Source of the DNA: Puniceibacterium sp. IMCC21224 | GTDB lineage: Bacteria; Pseudomonadota; Alphaproteobacteria; Rhodobacterales; Rhodobacteraceae | NCBI RefSeq assembly: GCF_001038505.1 | Contig: NZ_LDPY01000001.1 | Coordinates: forward strand, 2,604,001-2,668,000 | DNA length: 64,000 nt | Direction of reading: 5' to 3' | Part shown: in pieces, positions 27,977 to 37,597 of the stretch | How positions within the stretch are numbered: the stretch's first letter is position 1 | Layout of the letters: each line of letters begins with the position of its first letter | Notes under the pieces: generated by a model | What the model saw: only the letters and a program-made list of their open reading frames with translations | Database searches by the model: none | Told to the model about the DNA's origin: nothing | Made by a program: the position numbers and the translations under genes

Positions 27977-29203
27977 TCAGCGATAGCGTTCAGGCTTCAG
28001 CCCATATTTCGCCAGCTTATCGTAAAAGGTCTTGCGCGGCAGTTTCAGCGCCTCAGCCGCAACGCTGGCCTGCCCCCCCGCGCGCCGCAACGCTTCGCCC
28101 AGCAGCGAGCGTTCCACCTGTGCCAATTGATCGGTCAAACCCATGCCTGCGTCCTTTGGCTCAGCTTCGCCCAGCCCGAGGGCAAAGCGCATCGCTGCCG
28201 ACATGAGTGCCCGTGCATTCCCCGGCCAGTCCTGTGCCATCAGACCGGCGATCACCTCTGGCGTGATCTCGGGCGGGGCCAGCCCGGCCTGCTCGCTCGC
28301 CTGCGCCACGTAATGGCGAAACAACACCGGGATATCTTCGGGCCGCTCGGACATCGATGGGATTCGCACCGGCATCACTTCGAGCCGGTAAAACAACTCG
28401 GCGCTCAGCCCGCCATCGTCGACCAGCCGTCGCAGATCCTGTGTACTGCCGGCGATCAGTGCCACCCGCCGCGCCTCAAGCGCATCGACCAGCGCCATCT
28501 GCGCATCCGTCGGCAAAGCACCGATATCGTCCAAGAACAGCGTGCCCCCGGCGCAGGCGTCAATCAGCTGGTCGAGTGCGACGCGGCTCAGCCCACTTGA
28601 GGCGCGCTTTTCGAACGGACCCTTGGCGCGGTTCGAACACAGATGCACCACCTCGGCGATTTTTGAGATGCCGGTGCCCGGAGCGCCAGTGATCAGGACC
28701 TCGGTTCCGGCACGTGCGGCTGCGCGCACACGTGCCCGCAACCCCTCGGCCAGCGCAGATTCGCCAAACACCAGCCGCGCCGCCGCATCCCCCGTTTCGA
28801 TCTGTGCCTTGAGCCGCCGGTTTTCCAACACCAGACCCCGCGTCCGCAGCGCGCGTTCGATCACCGAGGTCAGGTCCGCAGGCGCGCAGGGTTTCTCCAA
28901 AAAATCGAACGCCCCCGCCGCCATCGCCCGCACGGCCATGGGAATATCCCCCTCAGCCGTCAACAGAATCACTGGCAGGTCCGGATCCGTCTCGCGCGCG
29001 AAATCCAGCAGGTGGAAGCCGTCGCGCCCCGGCATCCGGATATCCGACACCACCACGCCCTCAAAACCCGGGCGAATGTGATCCTTGGCCTCGACAAAGG
29101 ACCCCGCCATGATCGCCTCGAACGACGCGAGTTCGAGCGTCTGGCCCAGCGCCTCGCGCACAGCCGCGTCATCGTCCACCAAAAGTACGCGCACCGGGCT
29201 CAT
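27977..29203 (-). CDS. DctD-like response regulator with degenerate AAA+ domain
   Basis: A 408-residue NtrC-family regulator. The receiver domain (1-120) is intact: acidic pocket DDD at 10-12, phospho-acceptor Asp54 in VVSDIRMPG, Lys104. The central AAA+ domain is damaged for sigma-54 work: Walker A reads GAPGTGIS (173-180) with Ile in place of the essential Lys, and no GAFTGA loop is present where it should precede TLFLDDIGALP (Walker B). A Fis-type helix-turn-helix closes the protein (ASVAAEALKLPRKTFYDKL). It overlaps the histidine-kinase gene by four bases, so they form a pair. It resembles Rhodobacter NtrC in lacking GAFTGA, suggesting activation through a sigma-70 type polymerase, by inference. 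Confidence 0.85.
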   Translation of the reverse strand: MSPVRVLLVDDDAAVREALGQTLELASFEAIMAGSFVEAKDHIRPGFEGVVVSDIRMPGRDGFHLLDFARETDPDLPVILLTAEGDIPMAVRAMAAGAFDFLEKPCAPADLTSVIERALRTRGLVLENRRLKAQIETGDAAARLVFGESALAEGLRARVRAAARAGTEVLITGAPGTGISKIAEVVHLCSNRAKGPFEKRASSGLSRVALDQLIDACAGGTLFLDDIGALPTDAQMALVDALEARRVALIAGSTQDLRRLVDDGGLSAELFYRLEVMPVRIPSMSERPEDIPVLFRHYVAQASEQAGLAPPEITPEVIAGLMAQDWPGNARALMSAAMRFALGLGEAEPKDAGMGLTDQLAQVERSLLGEALRRAGGQASVAAEALKLPRKTFYDKLAKYGLKPERYR

Positions 29204-30948
29204 GCCGCCTGTTCCTCTTGCCAGCGTTCCAGCACCACCGAGAACACCGCCCCGCCGCCGGGCCGGTTCGCCCCACGGATGGAGCCGCCAAAACTTTGGA
29301 CCAGCCCATAGCTGATCGACAGACCTAGTCCCATCCCCTCGGACGCGCCGATCGCCCGCGTTGTATAGAACGGTTCAAAGATCCGTTCCGGTTCCTCGAT
29401 CCCGGGCCCAGTGTCAGAAAAGGTCACAGTCAGAGGGCCAATTTCGTCCAGACCGATGACCAATCGCCGCTGGTCACGACCGTCCATCACATCCGCTGCA
29501 TTCGTTACCAGATTGACAAAGACCTGCGCCAGCCGCACCTCTCCACCCCGGACCCAGATCGGCTGATCCGGTTGCTGCCAGTCCAGCGTCACGCCCACCT
29601 CGCGCAGCCGTACCTCGGTCAGATCCACTGCCGATTGCAGCACGGCACCCAGATCGACGCGAGAGATCGGCGCGCTTTCCTGCCGCGCAAAGGCGCGCAG
29701 GTTCTTGATAATCCGCCCCATCCGCTGAGCCATGTCGGATATGCGCACCAGTGCTTCACCCGCGCGGTCCGGGCGCCCACGGTCCAGAAATGCGCTGCCG
29801 TTTTCGGCAAAGGACCGGATTGCCATCAGCGGTTGATTCAACTCGTGACTGATGCCTGCCGACATCTGCCCCAGCGCGCTCAGCTTGCCTGCCTGCACCA
29901 GATCCGCCTGCGCCCGTTTCAGCGCTGACTCGGCCTCTTGGCGCTCGGCCACCTCGCGGCGCAATGCGGTATTGCTGAGGCTCAGCGCGCGGGTCCGCGC
30001 GGCCACACGTTGTTCAAGCACGGCATTGGCCAGTGCCAGCGTGCGCCGCCGTTCAGTCGCAAGGAACAGCAGCGCGCCAAAGAACAGGCCCACCGCCGCC
30101 ACTGCCGCAGCCTGCAACGCCGCCAGCCGCCGCGCGGGTGCCACATCGACCAGCGCCACCCCTTCGAGGTCAATCACTGGCAATGGCGTGCTCAGATACA
30201 GCGCCCTGCGCGGCACATAGGGGCTCCAGTCCTGGTGCCAAATCTTGTGGCCCGCGACATGCTGTATGCTGACCTCGAACCGGCGACCGTCGGGTGCAGC
30301 CATCGCCCCCTCACCCGCGCGACGCCAAAACAGCAGCTCGGACCGATTGGTTACAAAGACCTCGTCGCGCAGATCGGTGAAATAGACAGTCGGCAGATCG
30401 CCGCGCCAGTCCTGCTCAAGCGAACCGATGTCGACCACCGCCACCAGCACGCCACGCACCTGTCCGTCCGGCCCAAAGGACGGTGCGGCAAAGCTGTAGG
30501 TGCGGCGTCCGAACCCCGCCCGGCGGCCATGCGTCGCCCCCAGCGCGCCCTGCAACGCGCGACGAAACGCCGGTTCCTGTGCCAGCCCGGCAGATGACAG
30601 CGGCGTTGACGCCGCCAGCACCTGGCCCGATGCATCGGCATAGAATGCCGCCAGCGTCCCGGTTTTGTCCGCGGCCCCCAGCAACACATCCTGTGCCGCC
30701 GGCACCGATCCACCCGAATGCAGTGCCTCAAGCGCCGGATGCTCGGCCATCAACACGGCAAATTCGCGGTAGCGCTGCAACTGTGTCACCAGCCGATCCG
30801 CCGCCAGCGCCAGATCAGAGGCCCCGCGCGCCGCCACCTGATCCAGTGCCTGACGATAGCCATAGCTCCACACTCCGCCGCCCAGCGACGCAATGACGGC
30901 GAGCAGCAGCGCCATAAGCGCAAGTCGGGATCCAAACAGCCAACGCAT
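29200..30948 (-). CDS. DctB-like sensor histidine kinase
   Basis: A 582-residue membrane kinase. The first helix (MALLLAVIASLGGGVWSYGY) begins near residue 11, then a periplasmic double-Cache-like sensor (about 35-265), a second helix (LQAAAVAAVGLFFGALLFLA), a coiled coil, the phospho-acceptor His in MSAGISHELNQPLMAIRSF and the ATPase N, G1 and G2 boxes (FVNLVTNAADVMDG, FSDTGPGI, GMGLGLSISYGL). The layout is that of DctB, which senses C4-dicarboxylates. The frame is open to 31584, but that would overlap the divergent P450, so I start at ATG 30948. No dicarboxylate transporter is adjacent, so the ligand is open. Confidence 0.87.
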   Translation of the reverse strand: MRWLFGSRLALMALLLAVIASLGGGVWSYGYRQALDQVAARGASDLALAADRLVTQLQRYREFAVLMAEHPALEALHSGGSVPAAQDVLLGAADKTGTLAAFYADASGQVLAASTPLSSAGLAQEPAFRRALQGALGATHGRRAGFGRRTYSFAAPSFGPDGQVRGVLVAVVDIGSLEQDWRGDLPTVYFTDLRDEVFVTNRSELLFWRRAGEGAMAAPDGRRFEVSIQHVAGHKIWHQDWSPYVPRRALYLSTPLPVIDLEGVALVDVAPARRLAALQAAAVAAVGLFFGALLFLATERRRTLALANAVLEQRVAARTRALSLSNTALRREVAERQEAESALKRAQADLVQAGKLSALGQMSAGISHELNQPLMAIRSFAENGSAFLDRGRPDRAGEALVRISDMAQRMGRIIKNLRAFARQESAPISRVDLGAVLQSAVDLTEVRLREVGVTLDWQQPDQPIWVRGGEVRLAQVFVNLVTNAADVMDGRDQRRLVIGLDEIGPLTVTFSDTGPGIEEPERIFEPFYTTRAIGASEGMGLGLSISYGLVQSFGGSIRGANRPGGGAVFSVVLERWQEEQAA

Positions 30949-31056
30949 TGCCTGTGGTAGCAAGAACCCGCCCCCGCTGACCAGCCCGTTCCACCTGGCC
31001 CCCCTGATCGCCACGATGCTCTTGCACCTGCCGCACGGCCACGGCAGGGTCGCGCG

Positions 31057-32244
31057 ATGCAGCATTTCACCCAAGGCCCGGCTGATCCGGCGTTCAATCA
31101 GAACCCCTACCCGCTCTATGCCCGGATGCGAGCCGCCGGCGACCTCGTCTGGTGGCAGGATTACGCCATGCCATGTGCCACCAGCCAAAAGGCGGTGCAG
31201 GCGCTGCTGCGCGACCGTCGTTTTGGTCGAGAAGTGCCGCCAGAACTGGTCCAGCCGATTCCCACACATTTGGCGCCGTTCTACGCGGTTGAGGCGCATT
31301 CCATGCTGGAACTCGAACCGCCCCGCCACACCCGCCTGCGCAGCCTTGTTCTGCGTGCTTTTACCAGCCGCAGGATTGCCGGGCTCGAACCGGAAATCTC
31401 GACACTCTGTCATCAGTTGATTGACGCGCTGCCTGCGGGCGGGTGCGACCTGCTGCCAGCCTTTGCACAAAAGCTGCCGGTGATTGTTATCGCTCGCCTG
31501 CTGGGGGTGCCCGACGATATGGCGGGCCAATTGATGGCATGGTCTAATGCGATGGTGGCAATGTATCAGGCCCGCCGCAGCCACAGCGTCGAAATCGCCG
31601 CAGCGACCGCCGCCGCCGAGTTCGCCGATTTTCTGCGTGATTATGTCAACAAACGCCGCGCCACTCCGCGCGATGATCTGATCACACAGCTGATCACCGC
31701 CGAAGAGGTGGGCGACACACTCAGCACCGACGAGCTGATCACCACCTGCATTCTATTATTGAACGCCGGCCACGAGGCGACGGTCCACACCCTTGGGAAC
31801 GGATTGCGGCATCTGCTGCTTGGCGGGCAGATTGCACGCCCAGAAACAGCCGCCGCAGTGGCCGAAGAGATCCTGCGATTCGATCCGCCGCTGCATATGT
31901 TCACGCGCTACGCCTACGAAGATGTAAACGCCTTTGGTCATGATTTTCGGCGCGGCGATCAGGTCGGCTTACTTTTGGCCTCAGCCAACCGGGACGACCG
32001 CGCATGGCCCTGCGCAGACCGTTTTGATCCCGCGCGCCATGCCAGCGACACCCGTACGCCTCAGTATGCCAGCTTTGGCGGTGGCCTGCATTTCTGCGTC
32101 GGCGCGCCGCTGGCAAGGCTGGAATTGCAGGTGGCGCTGCCAATCCTGTTCGCCCGCCTGCCCGCCCTGCGCCTTGCAGGCCCGCCCATCTATGCGACCA
32201 GTTATCACTTTCACGGGCTTGAAGCGCTGCGCGTCACATACTGA
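31057..32244 (+). CDS. Cytochrome P450
   Basis: A 395-residue soluble bacterial P450. The I-helix AGHEAT lies at 237-242, the K-helix ExxR at 271-274 (EILR) and the heme loop FGGGLHFCVGAPLARLE has axial Cys347. EPPRHTRLR (87-95) is the conserved C-helix segment of class I bacterial forms. The I-helix has the acidic-threonine-like pair replaced as E-A-T, still the usual A-G-x-E/D-x-T pattern. No ferredoxin or ferredoxin reductase gene is nearby, so redox partners come from elsewhere. It is divergent from the DctB-like kinase. Substrate unknown. Confidence 0.93.
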   Translation: MQHFTQGPADPAFNQNPYPLYARMRAAGDLVWWQDYAMPCATSQKAVQALLRDRRFGREVPPELVQPIPTHLAPFYAVEAHSMLELEPPRHTRLRSLVLRAFTSRRIAGLEPEISTLCHQLIDALPAGGCDLLPAFAQKLPVIVIARLLGVPDDMAGQLMAWSNAMVAMYQARRSHSVEIAAATAAAEFADFLRDYVNKRRATPRDDLITQLITAEEVGDTLSTDELITTCILLLNAGHEATVHTLGNGLRHLLLGGQIARPETAAAVAEEILRFDPPLHMFTRYAYEDVNAFGHDFRRGDQVGLLLASANRDDRAWPCADRFDPARHASDTRTPQYASFGGGLHFCVGAPLARLELQVALPILFARLPALRLAGPPIYATSYHFHGLEALRVTY

Positions 32245-32328
32245 ACCAAGGTACTGGCGCCCGGACCAGGCAATCACACGGCGCGCGGGGACGTTAGGCG
32301 ACACCGTCCCAGACAGTGGTCGAGACGT

Positions 32329-33609
32329 TCATGGCGTGACGGGATGCGCCGCATCACCCCCGGCATCTGGCACCTGCAACCGTGCTGCGGCCAAAGCGCT
32401 GACCACGATCATGACCGCCGCCGTTGCAAGACAAAGCTGCACCCCACCCCATTGATAGGCCAGCCCGGACAGCAACGTACCGATTAGCCGTCCGGCCGCG
32501 TTCGCCATGTAGTAAAATCCCACATCCATGGTGACGCGCGCATCGGTGCTGAACGCAAGGATCAGATACGAATGCAATGACGAATTGACCGCAAACAACG
32601 CACCAAAGATCAGCAATCCGCAGACAACCACAACCGTCAGAGTCAGCGATTGGCCCGGCGCACTCCACAATATCGCGGCGAGGGTGGCGGGCACCAGCGC
32701 CAGAACCAGCGCCCAGTTGCGTGCCGCACGCACAAGATCAGGCCCGGACCGACTTGCTGCGTTCAGAATGCGCGGCGCACTGGCCTGAACGGCACCATAC
32801 AAAATAGTCCAGACCGCCATGAAACTGCCGATCATGAAAAACGCGCTGCGGTTGCCCGCGGCCGTGCCGTCGGACAGGATTGCGTAGAAATAGATGGGAA
32901 TGCCGACCACAAACCACACATCCCGTGCACCGAAGAGAAAGACACGGGCCAGACTTAGCCAGTTGATGTTGGCGTTCTTGGACAGCACTTCGCGGAATTT
33001 GGCGCTCTTGCGCCCACGCGGCAGACCCGCAGGCATCAGGCAAATCAGAGCCACAAGGACCACAGCCAGCGCCACGGCAAGGCCCAGAATTGCAGGTACA
33101 AATCCGGCCATCCCCAACAGCACCGCACCCAGAAGAAAACCCAGCCCCTTGACCGCATTTTTAGACCCGGTGAGTACTGCAACCCAGCGGAACAGCCCGC
33201 TCTGCCCGCCGGGCGCGAGCAGTTTCACGGCAGATTTTGAGCTCATCTTAGCCAGATCCTTGGCCACACCCGACGCGCCCTGCACCAACATGACATAGAC
33301 AACCGAAAGGGTCAGCGGCCAGTCGGCATCCAGTTGCGCCAGTGCCATCAGCGCCGCAACCTGCAAGGTCAGGCCGCAATACAGCGTCGTGGCCAGCCCG
33401 AACCGCGCCGCAATCCAGCCCGCTGACAGGTTGGTCACAATACCGGCGACCTCATAGAACACGAATAGATAAGCCAGCTGGACCGGCGAAAACCCCAGTT
33501 CGTGAAAGTGCAACAACACCAGCATACGCAGCGCGCCGTCGGTCAGCATAAAGGCCCAATAGGCCGCGGTCACGGCAATGTAAGCCGACAGACCGGGGGG
33601 ACGGCTCAC
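32329..33609 (-). CDS. arsJ: ArsJ organoarsenical efflux MFS transporter
   Basis: A 426-residue MFS protein of the ArsJ group, which exports 1-arseno-3-phosphoglycerate made by the adjacent GAPDH; the product then falls apart outside and frees arsenate. Typical are the N-terminal [38 protein letters not shown] in the central loop, and about eleven to twelve helices. The GTG start at 33609 overlaps the TGA of the GAPDH gene; the longer frame to 33663 is antisense-like sequence inside GAPDH. Function rests mainly on gene context plus family resemblance. Confidence 0.9.
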   Translation of the reverse strand: MSRPPGLSAYIAVTAAYWAFMLTDGALRMLVLLHFHELGFSPVQLAYLFVFYEVAGIVTNLSAGWIAARFGLATTLYCGLTLQVAALMALAQLDADWPLTLSVVYVMLVQGASGVAKDLAKMSSKSAVKLLAPGGQSGLFRWVAVLTGSKNAVKGLGFLLGAVLLGMAGFVPAILGLAVALAVVLVALICLMPAGLPRGRKSAKFREVLSKNANINWLSLARVFLFGARDVWFVVGIPIYFYAILSDGTAAGNRSAFFMIGSFMAVWTILYGAVQASAPRILNAASRSGPDLVRAARNWALVLALVPATLAAILWSAPGQSLTLTVVVVCGLLIFGALFAVNSSLHSYLILAFSTDARVTMDVGFYYMANAAGRLIGTLLSGLAYQWGGVQLCLATAAVMIVVSALAAARLQVPDAGGDAAHPVTP

Positions 33610-34604
33610 AGGCTTTGCCCTACCATCAATGCGACGTCGACGAGGCGGTGCGCATAGCCCCACTCATTGTCGTACCAGGCATAGATTTTGACCTGTGTGC
33701 CGTTGGTCACCATGGTCGAGGGCCCGTCGATGATAGCGGACCGCGGATCGTTGGTGAAATCCGTCGATACCAGCGGCCGTGTCTCGTACCCCAGAATACC
33801 CCTGAGCGGGCCCTCTGCCGCCGTCTTGAACAGCGCGTTGACCTCATCGGCGCTGGTGGCCCTGTCCAGTTCGAAAACGCAATCGGTGAGTGAGCCGTTC
33901 AGCAACGGAACCCGCACCGCATGGCCATTCAGCCGCCCCTTGAGATCCGGATAGATCAGCGTGATCGCCGTGGCACTGCCGGTCGTCGTCGGGATCAGGG
34001 AATTGAGTGCAGAGCGCGCCCGGCGCAGATCCTTGGCAGGACGATCGACGATGGTCTGCGTGTTAGTCACATTATGAATCGTCGTTATCATTCCGTGCTT
34101 TATGCCAATTTCTTCGTGCAATACCTTGACCACTGGGGCCAGGCAGTTGGTGGTGCAACTTGCCGCGGTCACGATGTCATGATGCGCCGGGTCATAGGTG
34201 TCGTGGTTGACGCCAAAGACGATGTTCGCAACCTTGTCGTCCTTAACCGGAGCCGAGACGACAACCTTTTTCACACCGGCCGCAAGATAGGGCGCGATCC
34301 GCTCTGGGGTCTTGAAGTAGCCGGTGCAGTCGATCATCACATCGACCCCGGACAGCGGCAGATCTGCAAGAGATTTTGTCTGAAAAACCGGGATGTTGGT
34401 GCCGTTCACTGTGATGCTGTGCCCATCCGACGTTATGTCGGCATGCCAGCGGCCATGTACGCTGTCAAATGCCAACAGATGCGCGTGCATGGCTGGCTCG
34501 CCCACAGAGTCGTTGACAAAGACAATCTCGGCACCTTGTTCGAGCATCGGTCGCAACGCCAGCTTGCCCATCCGGCCCAGACCGTTGATTGCGTAGCGGG
34601 TCAT
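33606..34604 (-). CDS. ArsJ-associated glyceraldehyde-3-phosphate dehydrogenase
   Basis: A 332-residue GAPDH paralogue. The NAD loop is [14 protein letters not shown], the active site is [20 protein letters not shown] with the catalytic Cys, and [10 protein letters not shown] and the C-terminal [15 protein letters not shown] are family blocks. It differs from glycolytic forms at NGLGRMG instead of NGFGRIG. Beside arsJ it is expected to use arsenate instead of phosphate to make 1-arseno-3-phosphoglycerate. ATGA overlap with the upstream ArsR-ArsC gene and GTGA overlap with arsJ make a compact operon. Confidence 0.93.
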   Translation of the reverse strand: MTRYAINGLGRMGKLALRPMLEQGAEIVFVNDSVGEPAMHAHLLAFDSVHGRWHADITSDGHSITVNGTNIPVFQTKSLADLPLSGVDVMIDCTGYFKTPERIAPYLAAGVKKVVVSAPVKDDKVANIVFGVNHDTYDPAHHDIVTAASCTTNCLAPVVKVLHEEIGIKHGMITTIHNVTNTQTIVDRPAKDLRRARSALNSLIPTTTGSATAITLIYPDLKGRLNGHAVRVPLLNGSLTDCVFELDRATSADEVNALFKTAAEGPLRGILGYETRPLVSTDFTNDPRSAIIDGPSTMVTNGTQVKIYAWYDNEWGYAHRLVDVALMVGQSL

Positions 34605-35431
34605 GCACCGCTCCCATCCAATGAGCCGATCCGGTCCACGTGCGATTGCAAGGCAACCCGATCAAGGCTTTCGAGCGGCAACATCGAAAAGCTGTGAATT
34701 CGGTTGTGCAACGCGCCGTAAACCTGCTGAAACGCCAGCGTTTTTTCCGCATCAGTGCCCGTCGCTTTGACCGGATCTGGCTGACCCCAATGACCCGAAA
34801 TTGGTTGACCACGCCAGGCGGGGCAGTTTTCGTTTGCGGCGCGGTCGCAGACGGTAAAGACAAAATCCATCACTGGCGCACCTTCACCTTGAAACTCGGA
34901 TATATGTTTGGACCGCAGGTGACTGATATCATGCCCTTTTGCAGCCAGCATCCTGATGGCAAAGGGGTTGAGTTCGGTGTTTGGCCGGGTACCCGCAGAA
35001 AAGACCGTGAACCTATCCGGCGCGATTTCACGCAGAATGCATTCAGCAAAAATTGACCGTGCCGAATTCCCACTGCAAATGAAAAGAACATTGTAAGTCA
35101 TCGTCTTGCCCTTGGTTTGTGAGATGTTTGGTAAGCATGTGATATCCGGTCGCGACCGGCAGCATTCCTCGAACAGAAAACCAACCAGACCACCTGCCGC
35201 AGCGGTGTCGGCGCGATAGCACAGCGATGTGCCATGGCGCTCTTGGGTGATCAGCCCGGCCGCGCGCAAAGCGCCAAGGTAAACCGACAGAGTTGATGCC
35301 TTGAGCCCGAGCGCCCGCGCAACTTCGCCCGCAGGCAAAGCATCGGGAAAGCGACGCATCAGCAGTCGAAACACCGCAAGTCGACGATCATGCGCCAGGG
35401 CTGTAAGTTGGCTGAGAACTCGTTTTTCCAT
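34601..35431 (-). CDS. ArsR regulator fused to ArsC arsenate reductase
   Basis: A 276-residue two-domain protein. Residues 1-100 are an ArsR winged-helix repressor ([19 protein letters not shown], recognition helix [18 protein letters not shown]) with Cys90, Cys91 and Cys99 near its end as likely As(III) ligands. Residues 111-276 are a low-molecular-weight phosphatase-type arsenate reductase with P-loop CSGNSARS (Cys119, Arg125) and [13 protein letters not shown]. The linker contains Met111, preceded by AAGGG seven bases upstream of ATG 35101, so a separate ArsC could also be made from the same message. First gene of the arsenic operon; it overlaps GAPDH by four bases. Confidence 0.9.
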   Translation of the reverse strand: MEKRVLSQLTALAHDRRLAVFRLLMRRFPDALPAGEVARALGLKASTLSVYLGALRAAGLITQERHGTSLCYRADTAAAGGLVGFLFEECCRSRPDITCLPNISQTKGKTMTYNVLFICSGNSARSIFAECILREIAPDRFTVFSAGTRPNTELNPFAIRMLAAKGHDISHLRSKHISEFQGEGAPVMDFVFTVCDRAANENCPAWRGQPISGHWGQPDPVKATGTDAEKTLAFQQVYGALHNRIHSFSMLPLESLDRVALQSHVDRIGSLDGSGA

Positions 35432-35453
35432 ATTTCATGAATACACGAAATAT
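35430..35453 (-). promoter_or_regulatory. Operator-like inverted repeat at the arsRC start
   Basis: ATATTTC (35430-35436) and GAAATAT (35447-35453) are perfect seven-base arms with a ten-base spacer. The left arm overlaps the ATG of the ArsR-ArsC gene. AT-rich imperfect palindromes at this spot are typical ArsR sites, so autorepression is likely. No Shine-Dalgarno sequence is seen between the arms and the ATG, which may mean a leaderless or very short-leader message. Confidence 0.7.
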
Positions 35454-35535
35454 GTGACAGGAAAATTACACCGGGCAAACGCCCGCTTGGCGCTGTCATG
35501 CGCGAAGAACCTGTCCCGAAATGGCGATCAGGATA

Positions 35536-37230
35536 TCAGGCGATAATCTCGAACTTTGTCACATCCACCATGCCACGATCGGTGATTTTAAGTGCGGGGA
35601 TCACCGGAAGCGCCAGAAAGGCCAGTTGTAGAAACGGCTCTTCGAGTGTGACACCCAAAGACTGTGCCGCCGCACGCAAGATTACGAGCTGATCACGCAC
35701 CTCTTCAAAAGACAGCAGGCTCATCAAGCCGGCCACGGGCAGCGCCAGTTCGGCCAACACCACCCCGCCAGCGGCGACGACAAACCCGCCCTCGATCTCA
35801 GACAGACGGTTCGCCGCCAGCGCCATGTCTGCGTAGTCGACACCCACGCAGGCAATGTTGTGATGATCGTGACAGACGGTTGACGCGATAGCCCCCGACT
35901 GCAACCCGAACCCACGCACGAACCCGGTGGCGATATTGCCATTCTTGCCATGTCGTTCGATCACGGCGATGCGCACCAGATCCCGGGCGGGGTCAGGACG
36001 CTTGTCCCCGTTTTCGATCACAATGCGTTCGTGCAAGTGATCCGTCAGGATCTGGCCCTCGCGGATGCCGATCACATCGGTCTCTTCGCGGTTGGCAGTG
36101 GTGCGAAAGTTTTCTGCCCTGACCTGCGGCGCCTTGACCGACGCCAGACCGACTGGCGGTACAATCTGGCGGCCCGCAAAACCGGCGTCATCCACCACAC
36201 GCCCCGCACACAGCACCAGCTGCGCGTTGCACCCCTCAAGCGAGTCGATGGCGACAATATCAGCACGTTTTCCCGGCGCGATCATGCCACGATCCTTGAG
36301 GCCGAATGCCTCGGCCGCTGACAGGGACGCGGCGCGATATGCCGCCAATGGTGGCGTCCCCAGCGAAATCAGCGTGCGGATCATGTAATCCAGATGCCCG
36401 TGCTCTCCGATATCCAGTGGGTTGCGGTCATCGGTACACAGGCAAATGTAGGGCGACGTCCGTTCGGTCAAAAGCGGTTGCAGCGCATGCAGATCTTTGG
36501 ACACCGACCCCTCGCGGATCAGCACCCGCATTCCCTTTTGCAATTTTTCGAGTGCTTCGGTCGCTGACGTCGCCTCGTGTTCGGTGCGGATACCTGCGGC
36601 GATATAGGCATTCAGATCGCGCCCCGATAACAACGGGCAATGCCCGTCGATGTGGCCGCCCTCGAACAATGCGAGCTTGTCCATCGCTGCCGGGTCACGG
36701 TGCACCACGCCGGGATAATTCATAAACTCAGCCAGTCCAATCCCCGAAGGATGTCCCATCAGCGCAGCCAGATCGACCGCCAACAACTCGGCACCTGCCG
36801 TTTCCATATGAGTTGAGGGCACGCAGGACGACAGTTGCACACGGATGTCCATCAGTGTGTGCTCGCTCGCCTGCTGAAAATAACGCACACCAGCCGCGCC
36901 GATGACATTGGCAATCTCATGCGGATCGCAGATCGCAGTTGTGACGCCGCGCGGTGCGACGCAGCGGTCAAATTCGAACGGCGTCACCAATGAGGATTCA
37001 ATATGCAGATGGGTGTCGATGAACCCCGGCACCAGGATCAGTCCGCTGACGTCGATCACCTCTGCACCTTCATACCGTGCGCAGGTTCCGACAATCGTAT
37101 CGCCGCAGATGGCAATATCGCCCTCTAAAAAATCACCGGTCATCAGATCGAACAACCGCCCGCCGCGCAACACCAGATCGGTAATAGCGTCACCGCGACC
37201 CTGGGCGATGCGGGAAATCAGATCGGCCAT
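35536..37230 (-). CDS. ade: Adenine deaminase
   Basis: A 564-residue amidohydrolase converting adenine to hypoxanthine and ammonia. The metal-binding motif [16 protein letters not shown], then [22 protein letters not shown] and [10 protein letters not shown] trace the TIM-barrel ligands. The C-terminal domain has [10 protein letters not shown], typical of the Ade family. The length matches the family. ATG 37230 begins [14 protein letters not shown]. It precedes the arsenic operon on the same strand, but that has its own operator-like site 82 bases downstream of the ade stop. Confidence 0.95.
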   Translation of the reverse strand: MADLISRIAQGRGDAITDLVLRGGRLFDLMTGDFLEGDIAICGDTIVGTCARYEGAEVIDVSGLILVPGFIDTHLHIESSLVTPFEFDRCVAPRGVTTAICDPHEIANVIGAAGVRYFQQASEHTLMDIRVQLSSCVPSTHMETAGAELLAVDLAALMGHPSGIGLAEFMNYPGVVHRDPAAMDKLALFEGGHIDGHCPLLSGRDLNAYIAAGIRTEHEATSATEALEKLQKGMRVLIREGSVSKDLHALQPLLTERTSPYICLCTDDRNPLDIGEHGHLDYMIRTLISLGTPPLAAYRAASLSAAEAFGLKDRGMIAPGKRADIVAIDSLEGCNAQLVLCAGRVVDDAGFAGRQIVPPVGLASVKAPQVRAENFRTTANREETDVIGIREGQILTDHLHERIVIENGDKRPDPARDLVRIAVIERHGKNGNIATGFVRGFGLQSGAIASTVCHDHHNIACVGVDYADMALAANRLSEIEGGFVVAAGGVVLAELALPVAGLMSLLSFEEVRDQLVILRAAAQSLGVTLEEPFLQLAFLALPVIPALKITDRGMVDVTKFEIIA

Positions 37231-37351
37231 TGGATGCTCCGTCGGTTACTTTGACCACAAAAGACCGCAATCCGGCGGCCGCGTCCAGATGCAAGGTTGC
37301 AGAATTCAGCCACCACATCCCAGGGGCAAACCATAGAGCTGCAAAAGATCA

Positions 37352-37383
37352 GGGGGACCGCCTGTATGACCTGTCCCCCTTTT
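37352..37383. terminator. Strong hairpin in the ade upstream region
   Basis: GGGGGAC (37352-37358) and GTCCCCC (37373-37379) pair perfectly around a 14-base loop and are followed on the plus strand by TTTT. Read that way it is an intrinsic terminator, but no plus-strand gene precedes it. On the minus strand it lies just after the 51-residue gene at 37413 and before ade, where it could end the small-gene transcript or sit in the ade leader. Confidence 0.55.
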
Positions 37384-37412
37384 CGTTGTCAGTAGTGCCG
37401 TATTAGGTGTCA

Positions 37413-37568
37413 CTATTGCCAAAAGCGTCCTTCATGCGCCATGGAAGACGTATCGCTGTCTTCTTTTGCCCGCATATCGTCCACACGCTTCTTACTCGTC
37501 AGGGCATAGAACAGGGCCGCAATCAGGGTGAGCGCGGCCAGTCCCGCGACAAAGATGTCTGTCGTCAT
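37413..37568 (-). CDS. 51-residue single-pass membrane protein
   Basis: A short gene below common length cut-offs. It begins MTTDIFVAGLAALTLIAALF, a single membrane helix, continues YALTSKKRVDD and ends with a polar tail EGRFWQ. An AAAGGA ribosome site lies seven bases upstream of the ATG. About 30 bases upstream is GGAAC-N17-CGTT, the form expected of an EcfG stress promoter, and the PhyK-type kinase gene is the next gene upstream. I do not recognise the family; a stress-induced membrane micro-protein is the inference. Confidence 0.75.
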   Translation of the reverse strand: MTTDIFVAGLAALTLIAALFYALTSKKRVDDMRAKEDSDTSSMAHEGRFWQ

Positions 37569-37597
37569 GGCTCAGTCCTTTCTGCTGTTGCAAAGGG

